DNA from: Pseudomonadota bacterium
Lineage (GTDB): Bacteria; Pseudomonadota; Gammaproteobacteria; Acidiferrobacterales; Acidiferrobacteraceae
Reading direction: 5' to 3'
NCBI GenBank assembly: GCA_021795715.1
Contig: JAJYPD010000002.1
Span: 1 to 64,000 of the forward strand
DNA: 64,000 nt
In this document: positions 53,747-62,043 of the stretch, piece after piece
Layout: each line of letters starts with the position of its first letter
Position numbering within the stretch: the first letter of the stretch is position 1
The notes under the pieces: model-generated
What the model was told of the DNA's origin: nothing
What the model saw: only the letters and a program-made list of their open reading frames with translations
Database searches by the model: none
Translations under genes and position numbers: made by a program

Positions 53747-54604
53747 TCAAGGCGCCAGCCCGGGGCTTGCCAGACGCAGGCCATTGTTCAGGTACATCTG
53801 GTAGAAAAGCAGGTCGCGGTAGATGCGGCGGCCTCCCGCGGGCGGTACCGTACCCGCGCGGCGCAGGCAGTGGCGGTATTGCCGGGCAATGGGGACCCAT
53901 GTGTGCGTGGCGCGCCGGTAGAGCGGGAAATCGGCACCCTGGCCGAGGGCTGCGGTGAGAATGGCGCGGCCCAGACGCTGCCCTGTGTGTTGGACATGAC
54001 AGGTGGCGCAGGAGAAGTTGCGCTGTCCGCGCCGCGCCCAGAAAAAGTGTTCACCGCGGGTGAAGGCCCGTACGGCCGCGGGCGTCGGCAGCGTGATGTG
54101 GATGGTCCGGCCCCTGGAAAGCGATTTGCAGTACGCATCCAGGTCCGCCATGGGTCCCCGGGTAAGGTGCGAATAGGCCGGCAGGCCATTGCGCACCCGG
54201 CAGGCGTTGAGGGCCATCTCCAGCGTCTGCACAAAACCCCGGGAGACATCAAAGCGCGGGTAATCGGCGGCGGCACCGACGCCACGGCCGGCAAAGCAGC
54301 CGACGTATGTGTGTCCGTTCGGGAAGGGCGCAGTCCAAAGCCGCCGGCCTTCGGCCAAGGCGGCCGTGTACAGGGGCGTGCCCGGCACCAGCTGGCGCTT
54401 GGTGAGGGCGGGCACGCCGTGCGCGTAAGCGGAGACGCGCACACCCGGGAAGCGCTGCAGAAAGTAGCGCCAGAAGGTCGTCCGGGCCTGCTGGGGGCCG
54501 GCTCGCGTCACCGGCGGTGCGCACAGGAGCAACCCGGCAAGAAGCGCCGCGGCGCGCGCGGATCTGCCCATGCGGCGGGTCCCCCCCGGCCGTGCCCGCC
54601 GCAT
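53747..54604 (-). CDS. soxA: SoxA, catalytic c-type cytochrome of thiosulfate oxidation (single-haem form)
   Basis: SoxAX joins thiosulfate to the SoxYZ carrier cysteine. The 285-residue protein has a signal peptide (AALLAGLLLCAPPVTRAG). Only one haem-attachment site is visible, NFSCATCHVQ, in the C-terminal part. The N-terminal half lacks a C-x2-C-H and has single cysteines (YVGCFAGRGVG and LNACRVRNG) that in single-haem SoxA form a disulfide. The catalytic Cys ligand lies in YRHCLRRAG near the C-terminus. FFWARRGQRNFSC and FPLYRR are family features. ATG 54604 sits 22 bases after soxX with a G-rich site; ATG 54571 is possible. Confidence 0.92.
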   Translation of the reverse strand: MRRARPGGTRRMGRSARAAALLAGLLLCAPPVTRAGPQQARTTFWRYFLQRFPGVRVSAYAHGVPALTKRQLVPGTPLYTAALAEGRRLWTAPFPNGHTYVGCFAGRGVGAAADYPRFDVSRGFVQTLEMALNACRVRNGLPAYSHLTRGPMADLDAYCKSLSRGRTIHITLPTPAAVRAFTRGEHFFWARRGQRNFSCATCHVQHTGQRLGRAILTAALGQGADFPLYRRATHTWVPIARQYRHCLRRAGTVPPAGGRRIYRDLLFYQMYLNNGLRLASPGLAP

Positions 54605-54626
54605 CAGCACACCCCCCGCAGACCGC

Positions 54627-55010
54627 CTACAGTGTCCACAGGAAGTCGACGAGCTTTTGGATCTGGCCGCTGGTCAAAATGCGGTATTTGCCGAACGGCG
54701 GCATGGCCGTTCGCGGTGCCATGATGGTCGGATCGTAGATTTCTGCAAAAAGCGCCGCCTTGTTCGGAAAGAGCCGGCGGATGTCGCGCAGGGCCGGCCC
54801 CAGGTTGCCGTCGGCCGATGTTCCGGCGATGGCATGACAGGCGGTGCAGTTGCCAAGGCGCGGACTGAGCGCGATGCGCCGCCCCTCGGCGATGGCACTT
54901 GGCGGAAGGTTTTGGCCATCTGCTCCCCTCATGGCCGCTGCGGGCGCAGGCGCCAGGACGAGGGCCAACAGCGCCCTTTGGCAGATCGCGGTCCAATACT
55001 TCCCCATCAT
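54627..55010 (-). CDS. soxX: SoxX, monohaem cytochrome c partner of SoxA
   Basis: 127 residues with a signal peptide (ALLALVLAPAPAAA), a haem site NCTACH followed by AGTSADGNLGPALRDI, and the distal Met in AMPPFGKYRILT. It pairs with SoxA in the periplasm to accept the electrons of thiosulfate attachment. ATG 55010 follows GGAGGAG. First gene of the sox operon; the 272 bp to the divergent Mg2+ ATPase should hold its promoter. Confidence 0.92.
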   Translation of the reverse strand: MMGKYWTAICQRALLALVLAPAPAAAMRGADGQNLPPSAIAEGRRIALSPRLGNCTACHAIAGTSADGNLGPALRDIRRLFPNKAALFAEIYDPTIMAPRTAMPPFGKYRILTSGQIQKLVDFLWTL

Positions 55011-55282
55011 GACGACTCCTCCCGACCGACGCGGGCCGATCGCGGCGGTCCGTGTCCGATACAAACATAGCTGCGGCCGGATGGCCGTCAAGGCATTCGC
55101 TCCGGCCTTTGTCGGCCCGGATCGCCGCCCTTTTGGGGTTAAGCTCACGCAAGCGGCTTGAACCTGCGGATCCTGCGGCCTGTCGGCAGCCGGGGCTGGG
55201 CCTGCGGGCGGCAGGGAAAGACGCATCTGCAAGCCCATTGTGCGACAGCCAGACCGTCCCGTGCGGCGGGCCGGGGGTCTCG

Positions 55283-57862
55283 ATGCCGATCCGGACGGCG
55301 CGGCGGCGCGTGAATCCGCCACCGGGGTTTATGCGCCTGTCGCCGGCGGATCCATTCTGGCAATGGCCGCTTGGACGATTGTGGGCGGGGCTGTGCGCAA
55401 CGGCCGATGGGCTTGCCGCCCGCGATGCGGCCAGCCGGCGGACCGTCTTTGGGGCGAACGTCTTGCGCGGCGCGCCCCGCGGGGCGTTCGTGCGCCTCTT
55501 CGCATCCCGCTTTGGCAACCCTTTGGTCATCGTCTTGCTGGTGGCAAGCGGCATCGCCGCGGCGACCGGGGATCGCGTCAGTTTTCTCATCATAAGCCTC
55601 ATCGTGCTGATGAGTGTGCTGCTCGACACCCTGCAGGAACATCGGGCCGGCCGGGCGGCCGAGCGGTTGCGGCGATCGGTGGCCGTGCATGCGACGGTGC
55701 GACGGGATGGCGTCTGGGCCGACCACCCTTTGGCCGATGTGGTACCGGGCGACATCGTGCGGCTGGCTGCCGGCGATGCGGTGCCGGCCGATGCGCGCGT
55801 GCTCACCGCGCGGGATTTCTTCGTCAACCAGGCGCTCTTGACGGGGGAGTCCTATCCGGTTGAGAAAAGGCCCGGGGATGTGGCCGCTGGCGCCGGTCTC
55901 GATGGCGCCGACAATGCGGTTTTCATGGGCACGTCGATCATCAGCGGCCGCGCCACGGCGCTCATCTGCCGCACGGGGGAATCGACGGCGCTGGGCGCCA
56001 TTGCCGAGAGTCTCATCGCCAAGGCGCCACCCACATCGTTCGAGCGGGGCACGCGACGGTTTGGCATGCTGATCATGCGGCTGACCGTGCTGCTGGCACT
56101 TGGCGTGCTGTTCATCAACACGATGTCGGGCCGCCCGCTGCTCGAGGCTTTCCTTTTTGCGGTGGCCCTGGCCGTTGGTCTGACCCCCGAACTGCTGCCC
56201 ATGATCGTGTCGGTGACGCTGTCGCGCGGGGCGCTGCGCATGGCCGCCAAGCAGGTGATCGTCAAGCGGCTTGCGTCGGTGCAAAACCTCGGATCGATGG
56301 ACGTTTTGTGTACCGACAAGACCGGCACCCTGACCCAGGCGTGCATCCGTCTCGAGCGGCACATCGATGCGCGCGGGCAATCCAGTGAAAGGGTCCTGCA
56401 GCTGGCCTATCTCAATAGTCTTTTCGAGACGGGTCTCAAAAGTCCGCTCGATGACGCCATCCTTGCGTATCAGGAGATCGATGTCCGGGGCGTGCGCAAG
56501 GTCGACGAAGTGCCGTTTGATTTCGAGCGGCGGCGTGTGTCGGTCTTGCTGGAAAGGGATGGCGAGCGGTTGCTGGTGTTGAAGGGTGCGCCGGAGGATG
56601 TTCTAGAGCGGTCGGCTGCCGTGGAAACCGATGGCGCCGTAGGGCCTCTGGCCGCCGCCGGGCGGGCCGGGGTCGCGGCTTTGTATCATGCGCTCGGCCT
56701 GCAGGGGTTGCGCGTCCTGGGCATTGCCTGGCGGCGCTTCCCGCCAGAGCAGGTCCGCGTGGCGGCCAATGACGAGGCGGATCTGGTGTTCGCGGGGCTC
56801 CTCGCCTTTGTGGATCCGCCCAAGGAGACCGCATCCGGTGCAGTGGCCGGCCTGCGGCGCAGCGGCGTCAGCATCAAGATCGTCACGGGCGATAACGAAC
56901 TGGTCACCCGGCATGTCTGTGCACAGATCGGCCTGCCCGTATCACGGACCCTCAACGGCGCGGATGCGGCGAACATGGACGATTTTGCCTTGCAAGCGGT
57001 GGCCGACGAGACCACGCTTTTTTGCCGCATGACGCCGGTGCAGAAAAATCGCGTCATTCTGGCGCTGAAGGCGCGCGGGCATGTGGTCGGCTTCCTTGGT
57101 GATGGCATCAACGATGCGCCGTCGTTGCATGCGGCGGATATCGGCATTTCGGTCGACGGTGCCGTCGATGTCGCCAAGGAGGCGGCCGACATGATCTTGT
57201 TGGCCCAGGACCTCAATGTGCTCTATGAGGGCATCCGCGAGGGGCGCCGCAGCTTCGGCAATGTGTTGAAGTACATCATGATGGCAACGAGCTCCAACTT
57301 CGGCAATATGTTCAGCATGGCAGCGGCCACCTTGGTCATCCCCTTTCTGCCCATGCTCCCGGTGCAGATCCTCCTGAACAACTTCCTCTACGACCTGTCG
57401 GAGGTGCCGATACCTCTCGATCATGTCGATGAGGCCGACCTGGCGCGGCCGCACGAATGGGACATGACGGCCATCCGCAACTTCATGATGGTGATCGGCC
57501 CGGTCAGCTCGGCATTCGATTTTCTGACCTTCTACGTGATGCTGCGCGTCTTCCATGCCCATGAGGCGATGTTTCACACGGGATGGTTTCTGGAATCGGT
57601 CGCCACCCAGGTGCTGGTCATATTCGTCATCCGCACCCGCGCAAGCCCGTTGGCAAGCCGTCCCCACCCGCTGCTGGTGGTGACTTCTCTTGCGGTGGTG
57701 GCATGCGCCACGCTGCTGCCGTGGACGCCCGCAGGCGCGGCGCTTGGGTTCGTGCGTCTGCCGCTGGATTTCTTCGCCATCCTGGCGGTGATGGTGGTGG
57801 CCTATCTGGGCGCGGTGGAAGGCGTCAAGCAGTGGTTCTATCGCCATCTGGCGCGTGCCTGA
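55283..57862 (+). CDS. MgtA/MgtB-like magnesium-transporting P-type ATPase
   Basis: 859 residues. The N-terminal DPFWQWP and GAPRGAFVRLFASRFGNPLVIVLLVA segments, LTGESYPVEK, VGLTPELLPMIVSVTLSRGAL (the P-E-L-L-P-M-I-V motif of Mg2+ ATPases), the site CTDKTGTLTQA and FLGDGINDAPSLHAADIGISV fit the MgtA group. YDLSEVPIPLDHVD near the C-terminus is also typical. The frame extends to 55052, but ATG 55283 with a GGGGGT site is preferred; ATG 55331 is possible. It imports Mg2+. Divergent from soxX; tail-to-tail with the protease gene. Confidence 0.9.
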   Translation: MPIRTARRRVNPPPGFMRLSPADPFWQWPLGRLWAGLCATADGLAARDAASRRTVFGANVLRGAPRGAFVRLFASRFGNPLVIVLLVASGIAAATGDRVSFLIISLIVLMSVLLDTLQEHRAGRAAERLRRSVAVHATVRRDGVWADHPLADVVPGDIVRLAAGDAVPADARVLTARDFFVNQALLTGESYPVEKRPGDVAAGAGLDGADNAVFMGTSIISGRATALICRTGESTALGAIAESLIAKAPPTSFERGTRRFGMLIMRLTVLLALGVLFINTMSGRPLLEAFLFAVALAVGLTPELLPMIVSVTLSRGALRMAAKQVIVKRLASVQNLGSMDVLCTDKTGTLTQACIRLERHIDARGQSSERVLQLAYLNSLFETGLKSPLDDAILAYQEIDVRGVRKVDEVPFDFERRRVSVLLERDGERLLVLKGAPEDVLERSAAVETDGAVGPLAAAGRAGVAALYHALGLQGLRVLGIAWRRFPPEQVRVAANDEADLVFAGLLAFVDPPKETASGAVAGLRRSGVSIKIVTGDNELVTRHVCAQIGLPVSRTLNGADAANMDDFALQAVADETTLFCRMTPVQKNRVILALKARGHVVGFLGDGINDAPSLHAADIGISVDGAVDVAKEAADMILLAQDLNVLYEGIREGRRSFGNVLKYIMMATSSNFGNMFSMAAATLVIPFLPMLPVQILLNNFLYDLSEVPIPLDHVDEADLARPHEWDMTAIRNFMMVIGPVSSAFDFLTFYVMLRVFHAHEAMFHTGWFLESVATQVLVIFVIRTRASPLASRPHPLLVVTSLAVVACATLLPWTPAGAALGFVRLPLDFFAILAVMVVAYLGAVEGVKQWFYRHLARA

Positions 57863-57877
57863 CCGGCCGGTGTCAGG
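57858..57877. terminator. Hairpin spanning both stops of convergent genes
   Basis: CCTGAC/GTCAGG with an 8-base CGGCCGGT loop covers the TGA of the Mg2+ ATPase and the TGA of the protease gene, which are only 10 bases apart. A two-way terminator is plausible, but without T-tracts. Confidence 0.35.
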
Positions 57878-59303
57878 GGAAGGCGGGCGGTACCGGGACG
57901 CGGTTGTGGATTCCTGCAATCTGCGCCGCCACGTCAGCCTTCGCCTGTGGCGTGGTGGCGAGCGCTGCCGCAAAGCGCAGATCGCGCAGCGCACCGCGGC
58001 TGTCCCCGTCGAGATATTCGGCCTCGGCCAGGGCTTCGTGCGCGTGCACGTAATCGTGTTGATACGCAAAGGCGCGCGCGAGCAGCCGGTAGAGCGCGGC
58101 GCGCTCGGGATAATGGTTGACCAGGCGCTTGATTGCACGCAGGGCGGTTCGCGGATGGACTTCAAGGAGCATCGCGTCGGCCGATGCGGCGAGCCGCACG
58201 CTGCCGGCACGCAGGCGTGCCGCCTGCTGCAGTTGCCGGATTGCGCCGCGGACATCACCCATGCGCAGCGCGAGCCGCGCGCGGGCCAGATGGTAGGCGA
58301 CCACGTCCGGATGGCGTGCCAGGAGAACAGACAATCGCGCTTGTGCGCGCCGCCAATGGCCGGCGCGCAAGGCGACCAGCCCCAGCCCGAACCGCAAGGC
58401 CTGGCGGTCACCACGCGCCTGCAGATTGGTGATGAGCCAGCGCCGGGCGGCGCGCGGTGACAAGGCGTCCGCGGCGACCGCCGCCTGCAGGCGGTCGAAG
58501 GCGGGCCGATCCGGAATCGGTGGATCGGGATAACGGGCGGCGAGTTCCTCGGCTTCGCTGATGCGGATGTCCGTTGCGGGATGGGTGCGCCAGGATTCCG
58601 GAATGGCGGAGTCGCTCATAAAGCGGTCGGCGGTCTTTAGGCGGATGAAGAAGGCGCCCATGGCGTGCGGATTGAAGCCCGCTCGCGCCATCGTGCGCAA
58701 ACCGATGTGGTCGGCCTCGGATTCATACCCCCGGCGATGCTGGAGCTCGATGTTGGCAAGGCTTGCGGAACTGACGGACAGGGCGGCCATGCCGCCGTTG
58801 TACTGGGAGGCGCCAAGCAGTGCGGCGCCAGCCAAAAGACCCAGCAGCTCGCCCCAGGTCAGATGGCTCGACAGGGCCATCAGGCGCGCGATGTGGCGCT
58901 GGGTGACGTGAGAAATCTCATGGGAGAGTACGGCAGCCAGCTCGTCTTCGTTTTGCGCGGCGAGAATGACGCCTGTATTGGCGAAGACGAAACCGCCCGG
59001 AACCGAAAAGGCATTGACGACCGGGTTTTGAAGGACGAAAAAGCGGAAATGTAATTGCGGGCTCGGGCTTGCGGCGACGAGGCGCTCGCCAAGACGGCCC
59101 ATGAAGGTGGTGACCTCGGGATCATGCAGAAAGCGCCACGTGGCCCGCGCCTGCCGGAGGAATTTCTGGCCGGCCCGGTACTGCTTGGCCCGTGACATGA
59201 AGACGGCCGATGGGTGTCCGAGATCAGGGAGGTGGCCGATGTTTCCGAAAACAAGGGACGGCCACAGCAGGGCTCCACAGAGCGCCGCCAGGACCGTCCT
59301 CAC
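57873..59303 (-). CDS. BepA/YfgC-like periplasmic M48 metalloprotease with TPR region
   Basis: 476 residues. A signal peptide (VLAALCGALLWPSLVFG) is followed by the M48 catalytic domain with AVLSHEISHVTQRH (zinc H-E-x-x-H, about 127-131) and YESEADHIGLR (third ligand). The second half is a helical repeat region rich in Ala, Arg and Leu that matches the TPRs of BepA. Such enzymes degrade or mature misassembled outer-membrane proteins. The start is GTG 59303. It lies 17 bases after the small upstream gene on the same strand. Confidence 0.9.
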   Translation of the reverse strand: MRTVLAALCGALLWPSLVFGNIGHLPDLGHPSAVFMSRAKQYRAGQKFLRQARATWRFLHDPEVTTFMGRLGERLVAASPSPQLHFRFFVLQNPVVNAFSVPGGFVFANTGVILAAQNEDELAAVLSHEISHVTQRHIARLMALSSHLTWGELLGLLAGAALLGASQYNGGMAALSVSSASLANIELQHRRGYESEADHIGLRTMARAGFNPHAMGAFFIRLKTADRFMSDSAIPESWRTHPATDIRISEAEELAARYPDPPIPDRPAFDRLQAAVAADALSPRAARRWLITNLQARGDRQALRFGLGLVALRAGHWRRAQARLSVLLARHPDVVAYHLARARLALRMGDVRGAIRQLQQAARLRAGSVRLAASADAMLLEVHPRTALRAIKRLVNHYPERAALYRLLARAFAYQHDYVHAHEALAEAEYLDGDSRGALRDLRFAAALATTPQAKADVAAQIAGIHNRVPVPPAFP

Positions 59304-59320
59304 GTTCGTACGGCGCGCGC

Positions 59321-59707
59321 CTATTTGCCCGCGCGCGGCGAGGACGAGTAACGCTCCATCACCACGCGATCTTTCCAGGTGGACTCCTTGAGAACGGCGT
59401 CTGGAATGTAGAAGCGCTCGGCGGGCGTGACCGATTTTTCCTTCACGATGCGCAGGATCTGATCGTAACCGATCTTGTAGAGAAAACCGCTCGAATCGGT
59501 CATCCGGGCAATCAGGAAGTTGTCATAGAGCCGATACACGTACAGGTTGGCGGGACGAATCCTGCCATCATAGGTCCGCCAGGCCACCGTGTAACGGGTG
59601 TCTGGCTTGAAGTCATCTTTTTTCAAGGGTTTCGCCTCAACAAAGAGCCCGGAATGACGCCCGGGCGTAGGTTTAGCCTGTGCGATTGAGCGTGACGACT
59701 CTAGCAT
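59321..59707 (-). CDS. Small protein of unknown function upstream of the bepA-like gene
   Basis: 128 residues, no signal peptide or membrane helix. The frame starts at 59707 but the first ~28 residues are low-quality (MLESSRSIAQAKPTPGR), so the true start may be internal. The rest reads as one beta-rich domain: DTRYTVAWRTYDGRIRPANL, VYRLYDNFLIARMTDSSGFLYKIGYDQILRIV, then a charged end. I do not recognise the family. Adjacent same-strand position to the protease suggests an operon. Confidence 0.55.
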   Translation of the reverse strand: MLESSRSIAQAKPTPGRHSGLFVEAKPLKKDDFKPDTRYTVAWRTYDGRIRPANLYVYRLYDNFLIARMTDSSGFLYKIGYDQILRIVKEKSVTPAERFYIPDAVLKESTWKDRVVMERYSSSPRAGK

Positions 59708-59900
59708 GAGGCTCCATTAGGCTGCAATGAAATGCCGGCCGGAAAGGCACATGCCGGGGGTCATCCGGTGCGGCCAATCCAACACAGAGAGTGTGCCTTT
59801 AATCAGGCTGTGCGCGCCCTTGCCGGGGCCGCACGGTTTTGCGGGCTGCGACGCAAAATCTGTCTTGCGAAATCGGCGCAAACAGTGCACCCTTGCGCGC

Positions 59901-59928
59901 TTTGCGAACACTCTATTTCCCTTATAAA
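59901..59928 (+). promoter_or_regulatory. Probable promoter of the sHdr operon
   Basis: -10 TATAAA at 59923-59928 with a 16-base spacer to TTTGCG at 59901-59906. The AT-rich segment contrasts with its surroundings. AGGAGG at 59932-59937 follows at once, so the transcript leader would be very short if this is the promoter. Confidence 0.4.
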
Positions 59929-59947
59929 CTCAGGAGGCGAGACTCCC

Positions 59948-60280
59948 GTGGGCGTCTTCAAAGATTTGGATCCTCTCGATCTTCAGCAGCTGCTTGAGAG
60001 CGCCGGTGATTCCCTTACTTTGATCGATGTGCGCACACCGGCGGAAGTGGCACGCGGTGCCATTCAGGGGGCGCGTTCGATGCCGCTCCACCTGTTGCCG
60101 CTGAATTTGTCTATGCTTGACAAAGGGCACCCCTTGGTTTTCTACTGCCAATCCGGCGGCCGGTCTCAGCAGGCCTGTCTGTTTGTTCAGCAGCAGGGAT
60201 ACGAAAACATTTATAATCTGCGTGGGGGCATCCTGGCCTGGCAGCGTTGCGGACTACCGGTCGACGCGCTGACAAGTTAA
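59948..60280 (+). CDS. Rhodanese-like sulfurtransferase of the sHdr cluster
   Basis: 110-residue single-domain rhodanese. Active-site loop FYCQSGGRSQQA with the catalytic Cys; DVRTPAEVARGAI and NLRGGILAWQ are domain signatures. It transfers sulfane sulfur, probably to TusA. GTG 59948 is 10 bases after AGGAGG; the frame open before it has no site. It is the first gene of rhd-tusA-dsrE-hdr, a set conserved in sHdr sulfur oxidisers. Confidence 0.9.
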   Translation: MGVFKDLDPLDLQQLLESAGDSLTLIDVRTPAEVARGAIQGARSMPLHLLPLNLSMLDKGHPLVFYCQSGGRSQQACLFVQQQGYENIYNLRGGILAWQRCGLPVDALTS

Positions 60281-60420
60281 GCGGGGTGGCTCCGGCACAT
60301 GGCATTTCGCCGGATTGCTGGAGCCCGGAAGAAGGTGTAGGTAACACAAGCGCCGTACCTCAGAAAGCGTGTCGATGCGGCGCCGGCACGTACATCAAAA
60401 AGCTCAGACTGGAGGAAATC

Positions 60421-60654
60421 ATGGCAAATGTTGATAAGGAACTGGACGCACGTGGCCTGAACTGCCCGCTGCCGATCCTGCGGACGAAGAAGGCCCTCAA
60501 CGATCTGACCGGCGGCCAGACGCTGCGTGTGGTCGCCACCGATCCGGGCGCCATCAAGGATTTTCAGGCGTTCGCCAAACAAACGGGCAATGAGCTTGTC
60601 GAATCGGGTGAAGCCAACGGCGAATTTACGTTCGTGCTTCGGAAAAAGGCGTAG
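60421..60654 (+). CDS. tusA: Sulfur carrier protein TusA
   Basis: 77 residues with the TusA motif LNCPLPILRTKKAL (C-P-x-P, catalytic Cys about 15). It carries sulfur as a cytoplasmic persulfide between rhodanese, DsrE and the sHdr complex. GGAGG precedes ATG 60421. In the gap of 140 bp after the rhodanese no further gene was seen. Confidence 0.95.
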   Translation: MANVDKELDARGLNCPLPILRTKKALNDLTGGQTLRVVATDPGAIKDFQAFAKQTGNELVESGEANGEFTFVLRKKA

Positions 60655-60681
60655 TTGGCTCCGGTCAACAGGAGATCCTAT

Positions 60682-61164
60682 ATGTCGAACAAGAAGCTTG
60701 CGATCATTGCGACCAAAGGCACGCTCGATTGGGCGTATCCCCCGTTCATCCTGGCCTCGACCGCCGCTGCCCTCGGTTACGATGTGCAGATTTTCTTCAC
60801 CTTCTACGGCCTGCAGCTTCTCCGTAAGAGTCTCGATCATCTCCAGGTGAGCTCCCTGGGTAATCCGGGCATGCCCATGCCGATGGCCATGGACAAGTGG
60901 TTCCCGGTGCTGGCGCAGGCCTTGCCGGGCATGCAGAGCATGATGACCATGATGATGAAGCAGAAGATGCGCTCGAAGGGCGTGGCAAGCCTTGAAGATC
61001 TGCGCAACCTCTGTGCTGAGGCCGATGTCAAGATGATCGGCTGCCAGATGACCGTCGACCTCTTTGGATTTGAGCCGAGCGACTTCATCCCGGGCATCGA
61101 GATGGGCGGCGCCGCGACTTTCTTCGAGTTTGCAGGCGAGTCAGACATCTGTCTGTTCATGTAA
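60682..61164 (+). CDS. DsrE-family persulfide carrier (DsrE3A-like)
   Basis: 160 residues. Starts KKLAIIATKGTLDWAYPPFI, a DsrE-type Rossmann-like fold, and has the conserved Cys in MIGCQMTVDLFG (about residue 120-125). In sHdr bacteria this protein (often named DsrE3A) exchanges sulfur with TusA. The Met-rich segment MQSMMTMMMKQKM is striking. GGAGATCC precedes ATG 60682. sHdr genes follow after a 131-bp gap. Confidence 0.85.
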   Translation: MSNKKLAIIATKGTLDWAYPPFILASTAAALGYDVQIFFTFYGLQLLRKSLDHLQVSSLGNPGMPMPMAMDKWFPVLAQALPGMQSMMTMMMKQKMRSKGVASLEDLRNLCAEADVKMIGCQMTVDLFGFEPSDFIPGIEMGGAATFFEFAGESDICLFM

Positions 61165-61208
61165 GGCCAGACGATCGGCTATAAAGCTTCCCGCCAGGGG
61201 ACTTTAGA

Positions 61209-61258
61209 GTTAGACTAACCGGCCAACGTCGGTTACTATGGATCAAAAAATTAGTAAC
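61209..61258. promoter_or_regulatory. Inverted repeats between dsrE and hdrC1
   Basis: GTTAG-A-CTAAC at 61209-61219, and GTTACTA/TAGTAAC at 61232-61238 and 61252-61258 separated by 13 AT-rich bases. The region is AT-rich and just upstream of hdrC1 (61296). It may be an operator or internal promoter of the sHdr genes. Confidence 0.4.
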
Positions 61259-61295
61259 TGCTAATATTCTGAAGTGTAGCAAGGAGTATTGGATT

Positions 61296-61988
61296 ATGGC
61301 GACGTATGCCGAAATGCGGGAAATCTATGACGACATTCGTCATGATTTTCGATACGACCTTGAGCTCAATGGTTGTCTCAACTGTGGAGTCTGCACCGCC
61401 ACATGTCCCGCCGCCCATTTTTACGACTTTAGTCCCCGGGAAATCGTCCAGCTGCTTTGGACGGAAAATGTCGAGCAGGTCTATGACGCCATGCAGGAAA
61501 AGATCTGGGCCTGCGCCCAGTGCATGACCTGCGCCGCCCGCTGTCCGTTCAAGAACTCGCCGGGTGGGTTGATTGCCATCATGCGTGAGGTCGCCATCAA
61601 GCATGGCATGCAATCCGCCAAGGATGTGCTGAGGCCGTTTGGTCGCGTGATGCTGAAGCTCATCACGACCGGCAACCAGTTGTCGCCGGATATGATCCAG
61701 CCCGATCATTTTCCCGATTGGGGTCCGAACATCCAGAAGGTCGAAGGTGACCTGAAGGTACTGCGCAAGGCCATCCCCGTGCGGACCCTGCAAACCACGG
61801 ATACCGCATGGGAAGTGTCGCTCAAGACCTCGGTGGAGATGTACACCATCTGGGAAATGACCGGCGTGATGGATTCTCTGCAGATCGTCGACGAGAACCT
61901 CTTTGATGTCATCGAGGATTTCATCGACGAGAAGCGCGAAGATTACAACGACTGGCTGGAAGAGCAGGAAAATGCGAAGGACGACTAG
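61296..61988 (+). CDS. hdrC1: sHdrC1, iron-sulfur subunit of sulfur-oxidising heterodisulfide-reductase-like complex
   Basis: 230-residue ferredoxin-like protein with two [4Fe-4S] motifs, CLNCGVCTATCPA (about 27-39) and CAQCMTCAARCPF (about 73-85). It is expected to pass electrons from the sHdr active site. Helical tail with acidic end. AAGGAG precedes ATG 61296. It is followed by hdrB1 and hdrA, the standard sHdr order (C1-B1-A). Confidence 0.92.
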   Translation: MATYAEMREIYDDIRHDFRYDLELNGCLNCGVCTATCPAAHFYDFSPREIVQLLWTENVEQVYDAMQEKIWACAQCMTCAARCPFKNSPGGLIAIMREVAIKHGMQSAKDVLRPFGRVMLKLITTGNQLSPDMIQPDHFPDWGPNIQKVEGDLKVLRKAIPVRTLQTTDTAWEVSLKTSVEMYTIWEMTGVMDSLQIVDENLFDVIEDFIDEKREDYNDWLEEQENAKDD

Positions 61989-62043
61989 AGGGGATCGTTG
62001 ATCCTCTGATCTACGAGTCTGGCAAGCATTAAAGGAGACGATT

